Shown here: in pieces, positions 3,740-5,068 of the stretch
Numbering within the stretch: the first letter of the stretch is position 1
Layout: the number at the start of each line of letters is the position of its first letter
Origin: Bacillota bacterium
GTDB lineage: Bacteria; Bacillota; Sulfobacillia; JABLXB01
Reading direction: 5' to 3'
Length of the DNA stretch: 5,068 nucleotides
NCBI GenBank assembly: GCA_024653225.1
Contig: JANLGA010000062.1
Span: 1-5,068 of the forward strand
The notes under the pieces: model-generated
Seen by the model: only the letters and a program-made list of their open reading frames with translations
Told to the model about the DNA's origin: nothing
Databases searched by the model: none
Position numbers and translations under genes: made by a program

Positions 3740-5068
3740 GTGAACGGACCGAGCCTGCGGGCGGACATCCAGTACGTCAAGGGAGTGGGCCCCTCGAGGG
3801 CCCGGTGCTTTCGAAGGCTCGGCGTGGTGACCGTCGGGGACCTCCTCGCTCATTACCCCAAGCGGCACGAGGACAGGAGAGCGCTCAAAGACATCGCCTC
3901 CCTCCAGGACGGGGCCGTCGAGACGTTCAAGGGGATGGTCCGCGGCGTACGCGAGGGAAGGCCGAGACGCGGCCTCGTCATCACCACGGTCCTGGTGTCG
4001 GACGGCAGCGGCGTCGCCCGGGTCGTCTGGTTCAATCAACCGTACATGGCGGGGAAGTTCCCCCCCGGACGATGGTTCATATTCACGGGAAAAGTGGCGA
4101 GAAGAGCCGGAGGCGTCCAGGTCACTTCCGTCGAGTACGAGGAGTTCGACGCACGGGATCCGATTAACACGGGTCGCTTGGTCCCCGTGTACAGTCTCAC
4201 CGAGGGCCTGACCCAGAGGACCGTGCGAGCTATCCTGAGAACCGCGGTGGACGCGTATTCGAGGTACCTTGAAGATCCCCTCCCCGGCGACGTCAGGGCG
4301 TCGAGGGGCCTGGTCACGCTGGAAGAGGCTGTACGCAACATCCACTTTCCCCCCGACGAGCGGGCGCTCGAATCCGCAAGGCGTCGCCTGGTGTTCGACG
4401 AGTTCTTCGTGTTGCAGGTGGCGCTTGCGGCCGTCCGCAGGTCGGCATCAGAAATGAAAGGCGTGGCGCATGGCCCGGACGGCCCCCTGAGCCGGCAATT
4501 CGAGCGGTCGCTGCCGTTCAGGTTGACCGCGGCCCAACGGAGAGTGTTATCCGAGATAAGGGCCGACATGGAGAGGCCGAGCCCGATGAACCGGTTGCTC
4601 ATGGGCGATGTCGGGTCCGGAAAGACTGTCGTGGCGGCGCTCTGCCTTCTGAAAGCCGCGGAGAACGGGCACCAGGGCGCCCTCATGGCCCCCACCGAAA
4701 TCCTGGCGGAACAGCACTACGCCAACATGAACAGGATGCTCGGCCCGGTGGGCGTCCGCGTGGTGTTGCTCTCGGGGAGCCAGAACGCAGGGCGGCGACA
4801 AGCCGTCTTGGACGAGATCGCCTCCGGCGAGGCGCAGGTGACCGTCGGCACCCACGCGCTCATCCAGGGGGACGTGGAATTCAAGTCGCTCAGCCTGGCC
4901 ATCACGGACGAGCAACACAGGTTCGGCGTGAGGCAGAGGGCCCTGCTGCGCGGCAAGGGCCCGTCCCCCGACGTCCTGGTGATGACGGCGACCCCGATTC
5001 CGCGCTCGCTTGCCATGACCCTCTACGCGGATCTGGACCTGTCGGTCATCGCCAAGGGTCCCCCGGGG
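3740..5068 (+). CDS. recG: ATP-dependent DNA helicase RecG, 3'-truncated by the window edge
   Basis: The first 443 codons of RecG, the helicase that remodels stalled replication forks and Holliday junctions. Full-length relatives are about 680-690 residues, so roughly 240 C-terminal residues lie outside the window. A helix-hairpin-helix-like N-terminal part (VKGVGPSRARCFRRLGV, 13-29) and the wedge OB-fold region (about 60-135) come first; VPVYSLTEGLTQRTVR (148-163) is a typical RecG block. Helicase motifs follow: LTAAQRR (262-268), Walker A GDVGSGKT (289-296), PTEILAEQH (318-326), GTHALI (370-375), motif II DEQHRFG (390-396) and MTATPIPRSLA (415-425). The start is GTG at 3740, nine bases after the fakA stop, behind AGGGGG (3729-3734). 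The frame is open to the last base, so the gene is cut by the edge, not broken. In B. subtilis sdaAB and sdaAA lie between yloV and recG; they are missing here. Confidence 0.97.
   Translation, partial: MNGPSLRADIQYVKGVGPSRARCFRRLGVVTVGDLLAHYPKRHEDRRALKDIASLQDGAVETFKGMVRGVREGRPRRGLVITTVLVSDGSGVARVVWFNQPYMAGKFPPGRWFIFTGKVARRAGGVQVTSVEYEEFDARDPINTGRLVPVYSLTEGLTQRTVRAILRTAVDAYSRYLEDPLPGDVRASRGLVTLEEAVRNIHFPPDERALESARRRLVFDEFFVLQVALAAVRRSASEMKGVAHGPDGPLSRQFERSLPFRLTAAQRRVLSEIRADMERPSPMNRLLMGDVGSGKTVVAALCLLKAAENGHQGALMAPTEILAEQHYANMNRMLGPVGVRVVLLSGSQNAGRRQAVLDEIASGEAQVTVGTHALIQGDVEFKSLSLAITDEQHRFGVRQRALLRGKGPSPDVLVMTATPIPRSLAMTLYADLDLSVIAKGPPG

Noticed and set aside
3068..4345. A 425-codon minus-strand open frame opposite fakA and recG
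   Set aside because: It lies opposite two well-identified genes with full motif sets; its His/Asp/Arg/Pro-rich composition is typical of a shadow frame in GC-rich DNA.
1..5068. CRISPR arrays, insertion sequences, tRNA or rRNA genes
   Set aside because: No regular repeat-spacer pattern, transposase motif, terminal inverted repeat or tRNA-like cloverleaf was seen; the window is conserved housekeeping sequence plus regulatory leaders.

Overview
The window is a GC-rich chromosomal stretch that looks like an endospore-forming Firmicute (Bacillota, probably a clostridial or related high-GC lineage). Three things point there: an FMN-riboswitch-controlled ECF riboflavin transporter subunit (ribU), the gene order rpmB / spoVM / asp23-type yloU / fakA (yloV) / recG, which matches the Bacillus subtilis rpmB-yloU-yloV...recG neighbourhood, and a hidden spoVM-like micro-gene. 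GTG and TTG starts, strong GGAGG ribosome binding sites and GC-rich third positions are consistent with this. The species cannot be named from the sequence.

Layout. 1-330: a regulatory leader with an 11-base direct repeat, a sigma-A-type promoter, an FMN (RFN) riboswitch aptamer and an intrinsic terminator as expression platform. 331-906 (+): ribU. 932-1192 (+): promoter and rpmB (ribosomal protein L28, zinc-ribbon form). 1226-1250: a strong hairpin between convergent genes. 1274-1562 (-): a two-gene unit of a small two-helix membrane protein followed by a 29-codon spoVM-like gene. 1563-1714: intergenic leader with an AT-rich block, a minus-strand -10-like box and a possible leader peptide. 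1715-5068 (+): asp23-family gene, fakA and recG, tightly spaced and probably one operon; recG runs off the right edge.

How the genes fit together. RibU is the substrate-binding membrane subunit of an energy-coupling-factor riboflavin importer. FMN sensed in its own leader should shut it off by termination. The minus-strand pair is probably sporulation-related, because SpoVM marks the forespore surface for coat assembly; its co-directional membrane-protein neighbour is a good candidate for an undescribed partner. The plus-strand block pairs the envelope-associated Asp23 protein with the fatty acid kinase catalytic subunit FakA, followed by the fork-remodelling helicase RecG. The serine dehydratase genes that sit between yloV and recG in B. 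subtilis are absent here.

The most noteworthy observations are the unannotated TTG-started spoVM with its small membrane-protein partner, a duplicated 9-base sequence that makes the ribU riboswitch antiterminator and terminator mutually exclusive, a hairpin inserted in loop L2 of the aptamer, and a FakA middle domain that appears to lack the usual cysteine.
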